A DNA stretch of 64,000 nucleotides, taken from NCBI GenBank assembly GCA_028274465.1, contig CM051457.1, positions 100,873,982-100,937,981 on the forward strand, read 5' to 3'. Each line of letters starts with the position of its first letter. Within the stretch, counting starts at the first letter, position 1. Origin of the DNA: Plantago ovata. Taxonomy: Eukaryota; Streptophyta; Magnoliopsida; Lamiales; Plantaginaceae. This document shows positions 1 through 14,684 of the stretch, one piece after another. A program made the translations under genes and the position numbers. Below the pieces are notes generated by a model. The model searched no databases, had not been told where the DNA came from, and was given only the letters and a program-made list of their open reading frames with translations.

Positions 1-1209
1 TCTCGTGTTCGAACAGGTAGGAGAATTTATGAATAGGCTATACCATAGTCATTTCAGTTCATCCTATTAAGCTTAAACTTTGATATTTTTCTGTGTCTTT
101 ATACTGAAGGAATTTAAACCCAGTGAAAAGGGGTATGCCGATTTCGAGCTTTTTGTGCCAAATCCTCCCAGTTGTTTGAAGCTATATCTCAAAAAAGTTG
201 AATGTTGGAATTTCTATGGGTGAGAAGATGAAATGAAGTTGGTAGAGTATTTATTGCAGAATGGAGTTGCTCTTGAAAATGTAAGGCTCGATTGCATTCC
301 TTCGGTGAAAAGTAGTATTTCGCATAGAATACTTAGGTTTAAATCCAGTGGGTAGATGATTTTCTTATATCAGCTATATGCATCAAATTCTAGATGCTGA
401 ATCGCTTTTAGTGTAATGGTCCTAAGTTAGGTGATAAGAAATTTGAGATACCATCTGTTCTTCCTCTATTTTTCAGGCTAGTATAAAAATCTCGAATTTG
501 TATATTTCATCGTAGTTTTTTGTATAAAATATTTGTTATCACTGTAGGTTGAGTATTTTCAGCTCGTATGCTGGTCTGCTTTCTCTATCTCTAGTTGTCT
601 ATGAGTCTTCATGGATCCATCTTATTGGAGAGTAAAACCTTGGTGAAGGCATAATTGAGTAGATATTGTAGAGAGCTGCATGTGTGAGTAATTGGCCAAG
701 TCCTGCGTGTGTCCCGGGGTGTGGTCTTGTCTGGAAATGAAGCAGGTGAGCAACATTAACAACAAGGGAGAACTTGCTTCTGAAGACACCATCGAGTCTT
801 ATTATTACCAGCACTAGCTAGCACCACGGTCTATGTCTTCTTGACCTCTTGTTGGTTGTTACGAGTATTGAGTACTAGTATTATCGTAGATTTTATTGTA
901 GATATTTGCGATCTTGTTAATTTGTGATGCCTAGCAGTCCGTAGATTCTTTTCTTTGATACCCTTATTCTGGAACTCAAGAGAATCTGCTTGCTTTTAGC
1001 TCTGACATTAGAATTCTATCATCTGAGTTTTGGGAATGTTCAAACCTAAGACTCATGTTCGTGAGTGATACCTTCATTTGCCTAATCCTACAAATGCCCA
1101 AAGTGAATGTGTACTTAAGATGAAGAAACAACACTGTAAACTATCAACATGGCAGAAGTTTTTATATCAAGACGAGAAAGAAAGACCAAAATAAGATGCA
1201 TACTTATCG
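1..1209. other. Intergenic, no gene seen
   Basis: No reading frame here resembles a known protein and no RNA gene is recognisable. The right part must contain the 3' untranslated region of the minus-strand receptor kinase that ends at 1210. A poly(A) signal could not be assigned with confidence. Composition is AT-rich and ordinary. Confidence 0.5.
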
Positions 1210-4419
<3,210 letters not shown>

Positions 4420-5868
4420 GGTTCTGGCTCTCTAAAGATTTATATGGACTAGCATGGAAACAAGAGAAGGCTTAAACTTAACAACTAACAATTAGTAGTT
4501 ACCAATATAGCAGCTATCGTCAATTTTCGTACTATAGAGAAACGCTTGGGTTTTCTAGTTCAGTATTGATAAAGAATGTGTGGTATTGGTTTACCTGACT
4601 TTGAAAATTCAACTTTGTTCCACTCAAGTCAAGTTCTACTCGAGCCGAGAAAATTAAAAAAGGTAGCATAACTCTGGAAAACATTTTTTGGTCTATGGCA
4701 CATAATTAGTAGAAGAATAAAGGGAACAATTTACAGTTGCATTCAACCAGTTCAATTCACCGTGATATCATTCAGTGCAACTTTTATAATAATCAAATTT
4801 TACAACCCAATTGAAAATTGAAGTAACGACCAGTTCTAATAATGCACCGTTTACACTGAACCAAGGTCTAAAACTGGACACATGGCCGGCACGTGACCCA
4901 TTTTAAGCCAAGTTTGAGCCTCATTTTAAGCTCGTTCTATACAAAAAATTCCGTCCTACAAGGATCTATCTGTTGGCATCAATCTGTCCTAGAAAGATCT
5001 GTCCTCGAAGGATCAACATGTTGGCACCAAATTGCCCCTACATGGATCAACCCTAGAAGACCTAGAAAAGAGTAGGAAAAAAGCCTTTGGAAAAAGTTCG
5101 TAGTAATTAACAAGGTCTATGAAGAAGCTTAGTAAAAAGTTCCAGGAAGGAAGTGCTAGGGAAGGAGTCGTAACAAGAAAATTTTCCCTAGCTACAAAGA
5201 TCTAGAATACATTTCCTAGCATATATTTGCGAGCAAGAGGAAAAGACGGGTCCAAGACCCCGAGCTAAGAGAGTCAGTTGGAGGACAAGAATCCAAGACC
5301 GCATGGCACAAGAGTCATTTGGACAATGAATGGTCCAAGACACTATGCCAAGGCATTTATTTACTGACACTTTAGAGTTTAGAGAGATAGTAGGACAATG
5401 GAGGTTCCAGAGGTGTCCTACTTATTCATTAAACTCCGATTACAAGAAAGCAAAATTATATTTTGGCCCTACCAAAACACTATCCGCAAGGTACCACTCG
5501 ACGGATCGCTTGTAGGTTTCTATTTTGTGCGTTTTATTACAAAGTTCCTAACCCAAATATGGAAAGTTTTAAGACTCCTAGTGCAGTTCACATTGATGTT
5601 GGTCCTAGTGAAAAACAACTTGATGACGACGAGTATGAGGTCCAGTTTTTCTACACCAATGTAGCCTGCAGGATCGTAACTGCGCAACACTAAGTGGCTG
5701 TACTTGTCTGAGTGTTCAATTCTTGTGAGCTTTCTTATCTTATCTCTCTTTATTTACTGAACTTGTTTAACAATAATGCTGCAAAGTGTAAAAAAATTCA
5801 ATTAATGCTTGGTACCCATGTTTTTTTCTACCTTAAGTTGGATACATAACCTTTATTTATTCATCATT
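4420..5868. other. Upstream region of the kinase gene; unassigned DNA
   Basis: The left part should hold the promoter of the minus-strand kinase. The TATAAAT on the minus strand near 4440 is only about 20 bp from the ATG, so it is a poor TATA-box candidate. Positions 4960-5060 contain degenerate repeats of a GGATCAACATGTTGGCA-like unit. Short plus-strand frames at 5398-5693 show no recognisable protein. The gypsy LTR begins at 5869. Confidence 0.4.
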
Positions 5869-6275
5869 TGATGGAACCTCGATTAAAGGGAAAAGTAGTG
5901 CTGGAATTGAAAGAGATCCGAAGAGAATTCTTACTAGATTATGCTACCAGAACCGTTCCCCTAGCGCGATCACGGCTAGGCGAAGAAAGTTGCTGAAGAG
6001 CAATCTTCCTTCCGGCTACTATCTCCCCGGTAACCGCGATAATGTTGGACTATATCCCCTGTCGCAAGGTAAAATAAAGATACACGGCCGCTAGCTAGAG
6101 ATGAACTCACGAGTATATTGACTGAATGAAAAATATGAATGTCTTACATGCTATTTGTAATAGCCAAAATAACATACTTTGACCCAATAAGCTACGGGCT
6201 AAGCCCATCCTAAGGGAATATTCTAGAGAATAAACCTTTATTAGATAATTAAGAATCAAAAGGAACCCTAATCTA
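5869..6275 (-). repeat. 3' LTR of a Ty3/gypsy element (minus)
   Basis: It starts with TGATGG at 5869 and is repeated in the same orientation at 37639-38070, where a tRNA-Met-type PBS abuts it. That makes the two copies a 3' and a 5' LTR respectively. It lies directly downstream, on the minus strand, of the gypsy pol stop codon (6283-6285). The outer boundary is supported by the PBS arrangement at the other copy. The inner boundary near 6275 is approximate because no clean PPT-TG edge was seen. Confidence 0.65.
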
Positions 6276-6282
6276 CTTCCTC

Positions 6283-6989
6283 CTAGCGGCCGCCAATCGT
6301 AAAGTCTGGGTAATTGGGATGCGGTTTGCGGCCTTGGGCGGATCTTCTTGGGCCGGCGGTGGGCTCGTCTGGGCCGGTGGTTGGCTCATCCAACGGGGCT
6401 TTATCATCACCCCCTCCTAAAAGAGTAACCTTGAACTCAAGGTTCAAGCTGGGAAACTGACGGCGGAGTACGTCGACGGGCTCCCATGTCGCATCTGTCG
6501 GATCAAGATTCTTCCAGTGGACTAGAGCGACCCTCACATGCTTGCCGTGGCGATTCTCCCATTGATATCCTAAGACAGCAGCTGGCTCGAGAACTGGTAT
6601 GCCGTCTTCGGCATATGGTGGCAATGTCGGTACACAAGGATCGGCCTCTCCAATCCTACGACGAAGCAAGGACACATGAAAAACAGGATGAACCTGGGCG
6701 TCAGCTAGCAGAGCTATCTTATAGGATACTGCATTGACGCGTTCCTCCACCTGGTATGGTCCGAAATACTTGTTAGTTTCTGATAGGCCCGCTTGAGGAC
6801 TGACTGATGACGAAAGGGTTGAAGCTTCAAATAGACCCAGTCGCCAACTTCAAATTCTTTTAGGCGGCGCTTAGTGTTCGCGTACTGCTTCATACGATTC
6901 TGAGCTGCTTCAAGGTTGAACTTGAGTTCGCGGAGTAAGGCATCGCGCTGCTTTAGCTGCCGAGCTACTGCGTCCACTTTGGTGGACCC
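6283..6989 (-). pseudogene. Ty3/gypsy pol, integrase C-terminus with chromodomain-like tail, frameshifted
   Basis: The minus-strand frame 6977-6714 carries EFEVGDWVYLKLQPFR, the conserved end of plant gypsy integrases. The frame 6750-6283 carries HPVFHVSLLR and a chromodomain-like VALVHWKNLDPTDATWEP. The two are joined by a one-base frameshift near 6768-6772. Only the last part of pol remains: the upstream side is cut at 6989 by the E1 LTR, and the rest of gag-pol is not found elsewhere in the window. The TAG stop is at 6283-6285, followed by the 3' LTR. Gypsy elements with such tails (chromoviruses) use them to choose insertion sites, which is family knowledge rather than something shown here. 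Confidence 0.85.
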
Positions 6990-9094
6990 TGTAAGAAAAT
7001 ATGGTCAGAGTTACCCCTAGGGTAAGCAGCGGAATTTCAAAATTTTCTTAACATGCAGGTTAATTGATCATGCATATAACATATATAATAAACACATTAA
7101 TCAGAAGACTTACAATACTCCAAAAGCAAGAATAGGTATTGAATCGATATGCCAATCGATGAAGTCTTCGTAATGGTCCGGTGAATCTTCTCCTTCGTCG
7201 AAGTCGAAGATATTTGCAATACTTTGATTATCTGCAAGACAATAAAAGTTAGTTTCAAGCTCTTTGAACCTCAACCTTGGTATCCACGGATGAACAACTT
7301 ATCGGAAAGAATGCTAGGATATTCTTTATATGGCCAAGAAGATGGGGCGGAAATTTTCCTCCGGTGGAAGTGGCGCGCGCGGCTATAGAGAGGTGGGGAG
7401 AGCTTTTTATTTTCTCTAAGAAAACTGGTAGAAAGAATGATTCAGAATTCACCATGTCAAAAGCTCTCTAATAGTCTACTATATATAGTAGTCAATAGAA
7501 ACCTAAAGAAGAATCAATTAGACTTCATAAAGGAATAAGAATCTAATTCTTATTGCACAAGGAAACCAATTTGAGTCTAGATTCATTCCCAATAAAATTA
7601 AAACTCAATCAGGAAAATCTAACTTATCCCTTGACTTCTAATATGGGAAGGAGTCGAACTCCTCCCCATACTACTGTTGGTCGCGCGGCTCATCAAGGGG
7701 GTTAGGTGGGTCCCGATTTTGGGACCCACTTATAATTCTAAGGCAATTCAAACTCCAAGTAGATTTTGCCCATGTGCATATATTTATTCTAAATTAACAT
7801 ATCCTTTCAAATCAAACCTCTATTATATTTCTAAAATATAATCTTTAATTGTATTTACATAAAATACAATTAATCAATCAATTCAATTAATAATTCCAAA
7901 TTATTAATTGAGCCACAAATAATTATAATTAATTCCAAATCAAATATAATTCATCAATCACAATTAATTCTAAATTAATTGCGATTCCATCTTCAAGGAT
8001 ATTCGGATAAGCTAAATCACCACATAGTGTGACCCATAGGTCCTCATTGTATTAAGCAAGTGCTACACTAGGCAACATGGAATTCCTAGACGGTTCCATT
8101 TGCAATATTAATACATGAGGATGTTTGAGAGGTTTCTCAAAGCAAACCCTTTCATTGTGAAGTCTGTTGCGCTCAACGCGGCGATGGTAACGTCCCTCCA
8201 TCTGACTGACTCGAATGCATCTAGGATCGATGAAGTGTCTATCCCAATAATACATCCACGGACGTCTTCAATGAGTTGCTTGGTGAATCCAATATCTATT
8301 TTGACTATCATAATAATATTGATACGCTGGCCAACGGTTTAACCAATCACAACTATGAACGACTATGAGCAGTGCTCTCCTGTGCTACACGTGAGAGATG
8401 AATCCTTCACAGAATCACTTATCACCCCCATTTGTATGTAGCCATAATCCTAGATCGTGTCTTGGGTCAACTGCTTATTCAGAGCTGACATCGACGGGTC
8501 CACCAAGGATATGGGGCAACAAATGTGATGATAAAGTCCTGTAAGTCCAAAGGACGACTGGCATCACTTCGACAACTTTCCGGTTCCCATAGACACTTCG
8601 GTGTAGAGTATACATCGATGGGAGTTTCCGGTGAGTACTTCCATTGTTCGGTAATCACCCTTCGAACAACTATGCAGAGTTATGGGAACGTTTCTAGATT
8701 GTCTAACAATCCGTTCCGTGGCCGTGGGATCGGCTCACACTTGCTCTAACAAGTATAACCTCCACGCATACTAGTCTCACCTGGTTCATTCAGACCCCTA
8801 CATCCGAGATGAACCTCGAGTAGGGAGAGTTTGGGATAGATGATAACTCACATAGCTCCCACTATCTATGTGATCGGTCATCTATCCGAGGGGACATGTT
8901 TGATATCAATACAGACATGAATAGAGATATGACATGTTGTATGCCTGGTGTAATATAAATATGAAAGCGATACTCAATAGTCAAACAAACAAACATATAT
9001 TATATTACGTTGACCTGTGTAATAGTACATATATGCCCTTAATAAGGGTTGTCAGTCCTTAATAAAGACTGTCTCTAGGACATATACACTATCA
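6990..9094 (-). repeat. E1 copia 3' LTR (2105 bp)
   Basis: It begins TGTAAG on the plus strand and ends CTATCA, directly followed by the complement of the polypurine tract (atctcccacttgg). It is homologous over its length to the LTRs of E2, E3, E4 and E6. A palindromic TATA motif CTACTATATATAGTAG lies at 7476-7491, and an exon-like acidic segment at 7114-7231. Its left edge cuts into gypsy pol. The flanking 5 bp (gaccc) has no matching copy at the far side of the cluster. Confidence 0.9.
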
Positions 9095-9108
9095 ATCTCC
9101 CACTTGGA

Positions 9109-11519
9109 CTAGAGCCAGTCACCTTTATGCTTAATGCCTAGATTAACATAATGTCTTATGTGTGCATCCACTGATAAGACCTTGGTGAAAGGATCTGCCA
9201 CGTTGTCCGTGGTTGAGACACGTTCTATACTAACTTCTTCTCTATCAATAATCTCACGTATAATGTGATACTTTCTAAGTACATGCTTGTTCTTATTTGT
9301 AGATCTAGTCTCCTTGGCTTGAGCGACGGCGCCCGTGTTGTCACAATAAATCGTTATTGGACTTGGAGCAGGAACAACCCTCAATTCCTTCAAGAACTCT
9401 GAAATCCAGACAGCTTCTTTCGATGCTTCTGATGCAGCAATGTACTCGGCTTCTGTGGCTGAGTCAGCAATCGTGGCTTGCTTAGAACTCTTCCAACAGA
9501 TAGCTCCTCCGTTCAATTTGAATACGTATCCTGTCTGTTACATAAAGTCATCAGGATCTGATTCAAATCCAGCGTCGACATAACCAGACATCTTTAATTC
9601 TGGTTCTCCACCAAACACCAAGAACATTTCCTTAGTCCGTCGAAGGTACTTAAGAATGTTCTTTACAGCAGTCCAGTGAGGTACTCCTGGATTCTGTTGG
9701 TGTCGACAAGTGACACTAAGCGCATATGCCACATCTGGCCTTGTGCAATTCATTGCATACATAATAGACCCTACTGCCGAAGCATAGGGCACACGACTCA
9801 TTGCCTTTCTTTCTTCATCAGTTTTAGGACTATCCTTAACTGATAGGACGATCCAATGCCTAGCTGGGAGAAAGCCTCTCTTTGAGTCGTCCATCTTATA
9901 ACGCTTCAGTATTTTGTCGATGTAGGTGGACTGTGTCAATCCTAACATCCTCTTGGACCTATCTCTATAGATCTTTATCCCTAGGATGTAGTTCGCTTCA
10001 CCCAAGTCCTTCATTGAGAAGGTACTTGATAACCAAAATTTAGTCTTTTCTAGCATAGAGATATTGTTTCCCATGATCAAAATGTCATCAACATAAATGA
10101 TCATGAAAACGACTCCCTTGTCGCTGTGCCTAGTGTAGACACAGGGATCCGCTAGAAAACCAGTAGCCAATCCGGATTCGCCAATCGAAAGCTTTGTAGC
10201 ACGTGCTGAAGTTTGGTCCGCGCAAGCATTTGCTTTTTTCTGCTTCAACTAGTCGCATCTCAGTTATCAATGAAGGAAGAATTCTCCCCTAGTGTAGACA
10301 CATGGATCTTCTACGCTTCTGACGGAGTCAAACGATTTGACAGCTTCGTCAAAGCGGATATTCCAGCTCCTAGACGCTTGCTTTAGCCCATAGATGGATC
10401 TCTGTAATTTTCATACAGCAGTTGGCCTGGTTTTACTAATAAAACCTTCCGGCTGTACCATATAGACCTCTTCCTCCAGGTTGCCATTGAGGAAGGCAGT
10501 CTTTACATCCATCTGCCATATCTCATGATCATAGTAGGCAGCTATCGCAAGTAGAATCCGAATAGACTTCAACTTTGCTACCGGTGAAAAGGTTTCATCG
10601 TAATCGATGTCATACCTTTGTGTGTAGCCCTTCGCCATAAGTCTAGCCTTGTGCATTTGTACCTTGCCATCAGCATCTGTCTTTCGTTTAAAGACCCATT
10701 TGCACCCAATAGGTCTAACCCCTTGGGGCAAGTCTACCAAGCTCCAAACTTGGTTCAGGTACATGGAGTCTATTTCCAATTCCATGGCCTCTTGCCATCT
10801 GTCTGAGTCAATATCATATATTGCCTCTTTGTAGGTCTCGGGGTCTTTCCGATCTGATAAGCCAACATCAAGTTCACTAATGTCTTCTATCATAAGGCTT
10901 TGCTTATGAGGTCCTTTTGGGATCCTCTTCGACCTACGGAGCTCGACTGGTGCTTCTGTCGGCGTTTCTGGTGCTTTTCTTTTCTGGCTTCGTGTAACAC
11001 GAACATTATCAGTGGGCACTGATGCAGCCGGTCGCGTGCTACGACCCTGTTCCCCAACGGGAGGCTGCTCTTGTGCAACTTGTTGCACAGGTTGATTGAC
11101 AACGGGTTCTATTGGTGTGGTTTCAACTGTTGATCTAATCACAGGACTCCCACTGACTATGACATGCCTAGCAAGTGTCATATCATTACCCATGTCTGTT
11201 TCGAAATCTCCCACTGAACTGGAGTCCAAATCAGAAGATTTAGAGAACTCATGTTCGCGCGTGTCAAAGTCTTGAATTTCTTCAAGTTCTATCATATCAT
11301 CTAACCTCTCTTCTTCGAGGTATTCTGCTTCTAAAAACTTGACGTTTCTAGATACTCTCACCTTGTGATCTTCAGCATGATAGAATTCATAGCCTGTCGT
11401 CTGACGAGGATAGCCTATGAAATAAACTTTGACACCCTTGGCATCTAACTTATCAGTGAGCAACAATTTGACTATCGCAGGACAGCCCCAAGGTCTAAGA
11501 TAGCCCAGTGAGGGCTTCT
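9109..11519 (-). pseudogene. E1 copia pol: integrase end, RT and RNase H, decayed
   Basis: This is the 3' half of the E1 gag-pol in minus orientation. Visible are [18 protein letters not shown] and YVDDILIMG of reverse transcriptase and the RNase H region (DAGFESDPDD, ATEAEYIAASEASKEAVW). Breaks include a TGC-to-TGA nonsense at the start of the RT core (near 10411), a 138-bp foreign insertion at 10150-10287, and a TAA in RNase H near 9535. The frame continues at 21737, beyond the inserted E2 element. Compared with E3, which keeps the same frame nearly open, E1 is clearly more degraded. Confidence 0.88.
10129..10308. other. 138-bp insertion in E1 RT flanked by 21-bp duplication
   Basis: The E1 sequence cctagtgtagacacagggat (10129 onward, 21 bp in all) is repeated with one mismatch at 10288-10308. 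Positions 10150-10287 between the copies have no counterpart in E2, E3, E4 or E6. The insert is open in one minus-strand frame but matches nothing I recognise. It looks like DNA captured during break repair, or a short retroposed fragment with a long target duplication. Confidence 0.75.
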
Positions 11520-13606
11520 TGATAGTGTATATGTCCTAGAGACAGTCCTTACTAAGGGCATGGTGCCCTTATAGAGGACATATATGTACTATTACACAGG
11601 TCAACGTAATATAATATATGTTTGTTGCATTTTACTATTGAGTATCGCTTTCATATTTATATTACACCAGGCTGCAGCATGTCATTTCTTTATTGTTGTC
11701 TGTATTGATATTAAACATGTCCCCTCGGATAGATGACCGATCACACAGTTAGTGGGAGCTATGTGAGTTATCATCTATCCCAAACTCTCCCTAGTCGTGG
11801 TTCATCTCGGATATGGGGGTCTGAATGAACCTGACAAGACTAGTATGCGTGGAGGTTATACTTGTTGGAGCAAGTGTGAGCCGATCCCACGGCCACAGAA
11901 CGGATTGTTGGACAATCAAGGAACGTTCCCATAACTGCGCATAGTTGTTCGAAGAAGCTTTATCGAACAATGGAAGTACCCACCGGACACTCCCATCGAT
12001 GTATACTCTACACCGACGTGTGTATGGGAACCGGTGAGTTGTCGAAGTGATGTCATTCGTCCTTTGCACTTACAGGACTTTATCACCACATTTGTTGCCC
12101 CATATCCTTGGTGGACCCGTCGATGTCAGCTCTGAATAAGCAGCTGACCTAAGACACGATCCAGGATTATGGCTAAATACAAATGGGGGTGATAAGTGAT
12201 TTTGTGAAGGATTTATCTCTCAAGTGTAGCAGAGGAGAGCACTGCTCATAGTCTGCATAGTTGTGTTGGTAAAGTCACTGGCCAGTGCAAATGATATATT
12301 ATGATGGTCATAAGTATATCTTAACCAAGCAACTCCCTGAGACGCCCGTGGATGTATTATTGGGATAGACACTTCATCGATCCTAGATACATTCGAGCAA
12401 GTCAGATGAAGGGACATTATCATCGACGCGTTGAGCGCAACAGGCTTCACAACGAAAAGGTTAGCTTTGAGAAACCTCTCAAACGTCCTCGCGTATTAAT
12501 ATTGCAAATGGAACCGTCTAGGAATTCCATGTTGCCTAGTCTAGGACTTGCTTAATGCAATGAGGCCCTATGGGTCACACTATGTGGTGATTCAGCCTAT
12601 TAGAATATCCTTGAAGATGGAATCGCAATTAATTTGGAATTAATTGTGATTGATGGATTATAATTGATTTGGAATTAATTATAATAATTGGTGGCTCAAT
12701 TAATGATTTGGAATTATTGATTGAATTGGCTAATTAATTGTATTTTATGTAAATACAATTAAAGATTATATTTTGGAAATATAATGGAGGTTTGATTATA
12801 AAGGATATGTTAATTTAGAATTAACATATGCACTTGGGCAAAATCTACTTGGAGTTTGGATTGCCTTAGAAATATAAGTGGGTCCCAAAAGTAGGACCCA
12901 CGTCCCGTAGGACAAGGCGCGCGCGCGCATGGCTGGGTAGGGGAAGGAGTTCGACTCCTTCCTCTATTAGAAGTCCAAGGGATAAGTTAGATATTCCTGA
13001 TTGAGTTTTAATTTGATTGGGAATGAATCTAGACTTGATATTGGTTTCCTTGTGCGATAAGAATTAGATTCTTATTCCTTTACGAAGTCTAATTGCTTAT
13101 GCTTTAGGCTTCTATAGACTACTATATATAGTAGACTATTAGAGAGAGTTTTATACATAGTTTCAGACACGAATTTGAGACACAGTTATTCTATCCAGTT
13201 TTCTTAGAGAAAATAAAACTCTCCCCTCCTTCCCTAGCCTCACGCGCGCGCACCACCACCGGAGGGAATTGCCGCCCCGTCTTCTTGGTCACATAAAGAA
13301 TATCCTAGCATTCTTCCGATAGGCTGTTCATCCGTGGATACCAAGGTTGAGGTTCTAGGAGCTGGAAACTAACTCTTATTGTCTTGCAGATATAAGGAGC
13401 ATTGTAGATATCTTCGACTTCGACGAAGGAGAAGATACACCGGAATATTACGAAGACTTGGAAGCTGCTTTGGAAGTAAGGTTAGTCTTCTAATTGACGT
13501 GTTTATATATATACGACATATGCATAATCAATTAACCAGTATGTTAAGAAAATTTTTAAAATTCCGCTGCGTACCCTAGGGGTAACTCTGACCATATTTT
13601 CTTACA
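11520..13606 (+). repeat. Copia LTR (2087 bp) acting as solo LTR, TSD cttct
   Basis: It starts TGATAGTG and ends TTCTTACA, with a 5-bp target duplication cttct at 11515-11519 and 13607-13611. It interrupts the integrase region of E1. It differs from the E2 3' LTR (19649-21736) by roughly 25-30 small changes by eye (about 1%). Right of it lie 222 bp of E1, not a PBS, so structurally it is a solo LTR. It shares its insertion point with E2. The palindromic TATA motif is at 13119-13134. Confidence 0.9.
13119..13134 (+). promoter_or_regulatory. Palindromic TATA motif of copia LTR
   Basis: The motif CTACTATATATAGTAG is a perfect 16-bp palindrome. It is kept at the same LTR position in E1 (7476-7491), E3 (32070-32085) and E4 (32727-32742), and shortened by two bases in the E2 3' LTR (21249-21262) and E6 (41724-41737). 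It is the best TATA-box candidate and would place the transcription start in the last 500 bp of the LTR. No experimental start is available. Confidence 0.55.
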
Positions 13607-13828
13607 CTTCTTTCCTTTCCATAACTTATAAGGAGTTTTCTCCACTGATTTAGATGGTACACGGTTCAGAATATAGATTGCAGTTTGTAGCGCATATCCC
13701 CATATATATTTTGGAAGAGTCGAGAATCCAATCATTGATCTCACCATGTCTAGCAGGGTTCGATTCCTTCTCTCAGACACACCATTTAGTTGTGGTGTTC
13801 CAGGATGGGTCCATTGCTATTGAATTCC
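13607..13828 (-). pseudogene. Duplicated E1 integrase segment
   Basis: This segment is nearly identical to 21737-21958 (two substitutions noticed) and encodes part of the E1 integrase ([15 protein letters not shown]). It begins with the cttct target duplication and stops at AATTCC, where the sequence switches to the last 41 bp of a copia LTR. It is a second copy of the right flank of the E2 insertion site, created by rearrangement. Confidence 0.88.
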
Positions 13829-13869
13829 GTTGCGTACCCTAGGGGTAACTCTGACCATAGTTTCTTACA
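13823..13869 (+). repeat. Remnant of E2 5' LTR joined at AATTCC microhomology
   Basis: The last 41-47 bp of an LTR (gcgtaccctagggg through TTCTTACA) stand directly before the E2 primer-binding site. The six bases AATTCC at 13823-13828 are shared by the E1 integrase sequence on the left and the LTR on the right. The join therefore looks like a microhomology-mediated event that removed the rest of the 5' LTR. Confidence 0.85.
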
Positions 13870-13870
13870 G

Positions 13871-13882
13871 TGGTATCAGAGC
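13871..13882 (+). other. E2 primer-binding site, initiator tRNA-Met
   Basis: TGGTATCAGAGC is complementary to the 3' end of plant initiator tRNA-Met. It lies one base after the LTR end TTCTTACA, the expected place for minus-strand priming of reverse transcription. It is the only intact PBS left among E1-E6 in this window. Confidence 0.95.
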
Positions 13883-14055
13883 GAGGTTAATTGATTAGTA
13901 TATACGTATATATATATTGTATGATTTTGTAGATATGTGGATGCAATTGATTCTATGATGAATTCGATTTTCAAAAGTTTTGTTTTTTATATAAATTTAG
14001 AATTTATATTTTTTCAAAAAAAAAAAAAAAAAATTAATATATATAACTTTTCGAC

Positions 14056-14182
14056 AGGGTCGCCTGCGCGACGCAGGCGGCGGCCGGGGCGCCTGCGGCC
14101 GCAGGCGCTCGGGCGCTGCCGCAGGCGCTCGGGCGCCGGGCGCCCAGGGCCGTGGGCACCGGGGGGACTAGTCCCGTCCCAC
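14056..14182. repeat. GC-rich block in E2 leader
   Basis: This is an extremely GC-rich stretch in otherwise AT-rich DNA. It contains the direct repeat GCAGGCGCTCGGGCGC at 14101-14116 and 14121-14136 plus several GGCGCC palindromes. It is flanked by similar segments at about 14010-14055 and 14184-14220 (TTTTTC, a long A run, TATATA, TTTTCG), so it may be an insertion with a duplicated flank. E1 and E3 end their homology close to this point. Confidence 0.7.
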
Positions 14183-14684
14183 GTTTTTCAAAAAAAAAAA
14201 TGTTATATATATATATTTTCGGGTTGGACCCAAAATCGAATTTTGAAAGTTTTGAGGATTGAATTTTATATTTTGAATATAAATATGATTTTAATTGTAA
14301 TTGTTTTAAACTAGAGGCGTTAAATTTAATTAGTATAAAGTGAAAGGGCTTATTTGTAATTTATCAATTTATTGTTTATTGCAAATTAGTCCTTCTACTT
14401 TTGAATTTTAGATTTAACACCTCTAAGGTTTTTTAAATTACAATTAAGTCCTTCGGGTTTTCGAAAATTGCTACTTGGTTAATAGAATTTTCGAATGTTC
14501 AATCTAGTCTAAATTTTCAATTATTTCATAGAGATTATAAGTATGAGATTATAATTTTCATAATGAAATTATGAAGTCATTTGTCATCCACATAGGCTAC
14601 TACTTGTTTCATATGCTCAATATGCTATTGTTTGACAATGCATGTTTAAATACCATGTTTTTACATTCCGTTCGACCGCTATGG

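Noticed and set aside
5398..5693. Plus-strand frames such as MESFKTPSAVHIDVGPSEK
   Set aside because: They are short, overlap in several frames and match no family I recognise. They are not supported as genes.
13937..14314. Plus-strand 125-codon arginine/proline-rich frame over the GC-rich block
   Set aside because: Its composition simply reflects the G/C repeat within an untranslated leader. It is not conserved in E1 or E3.
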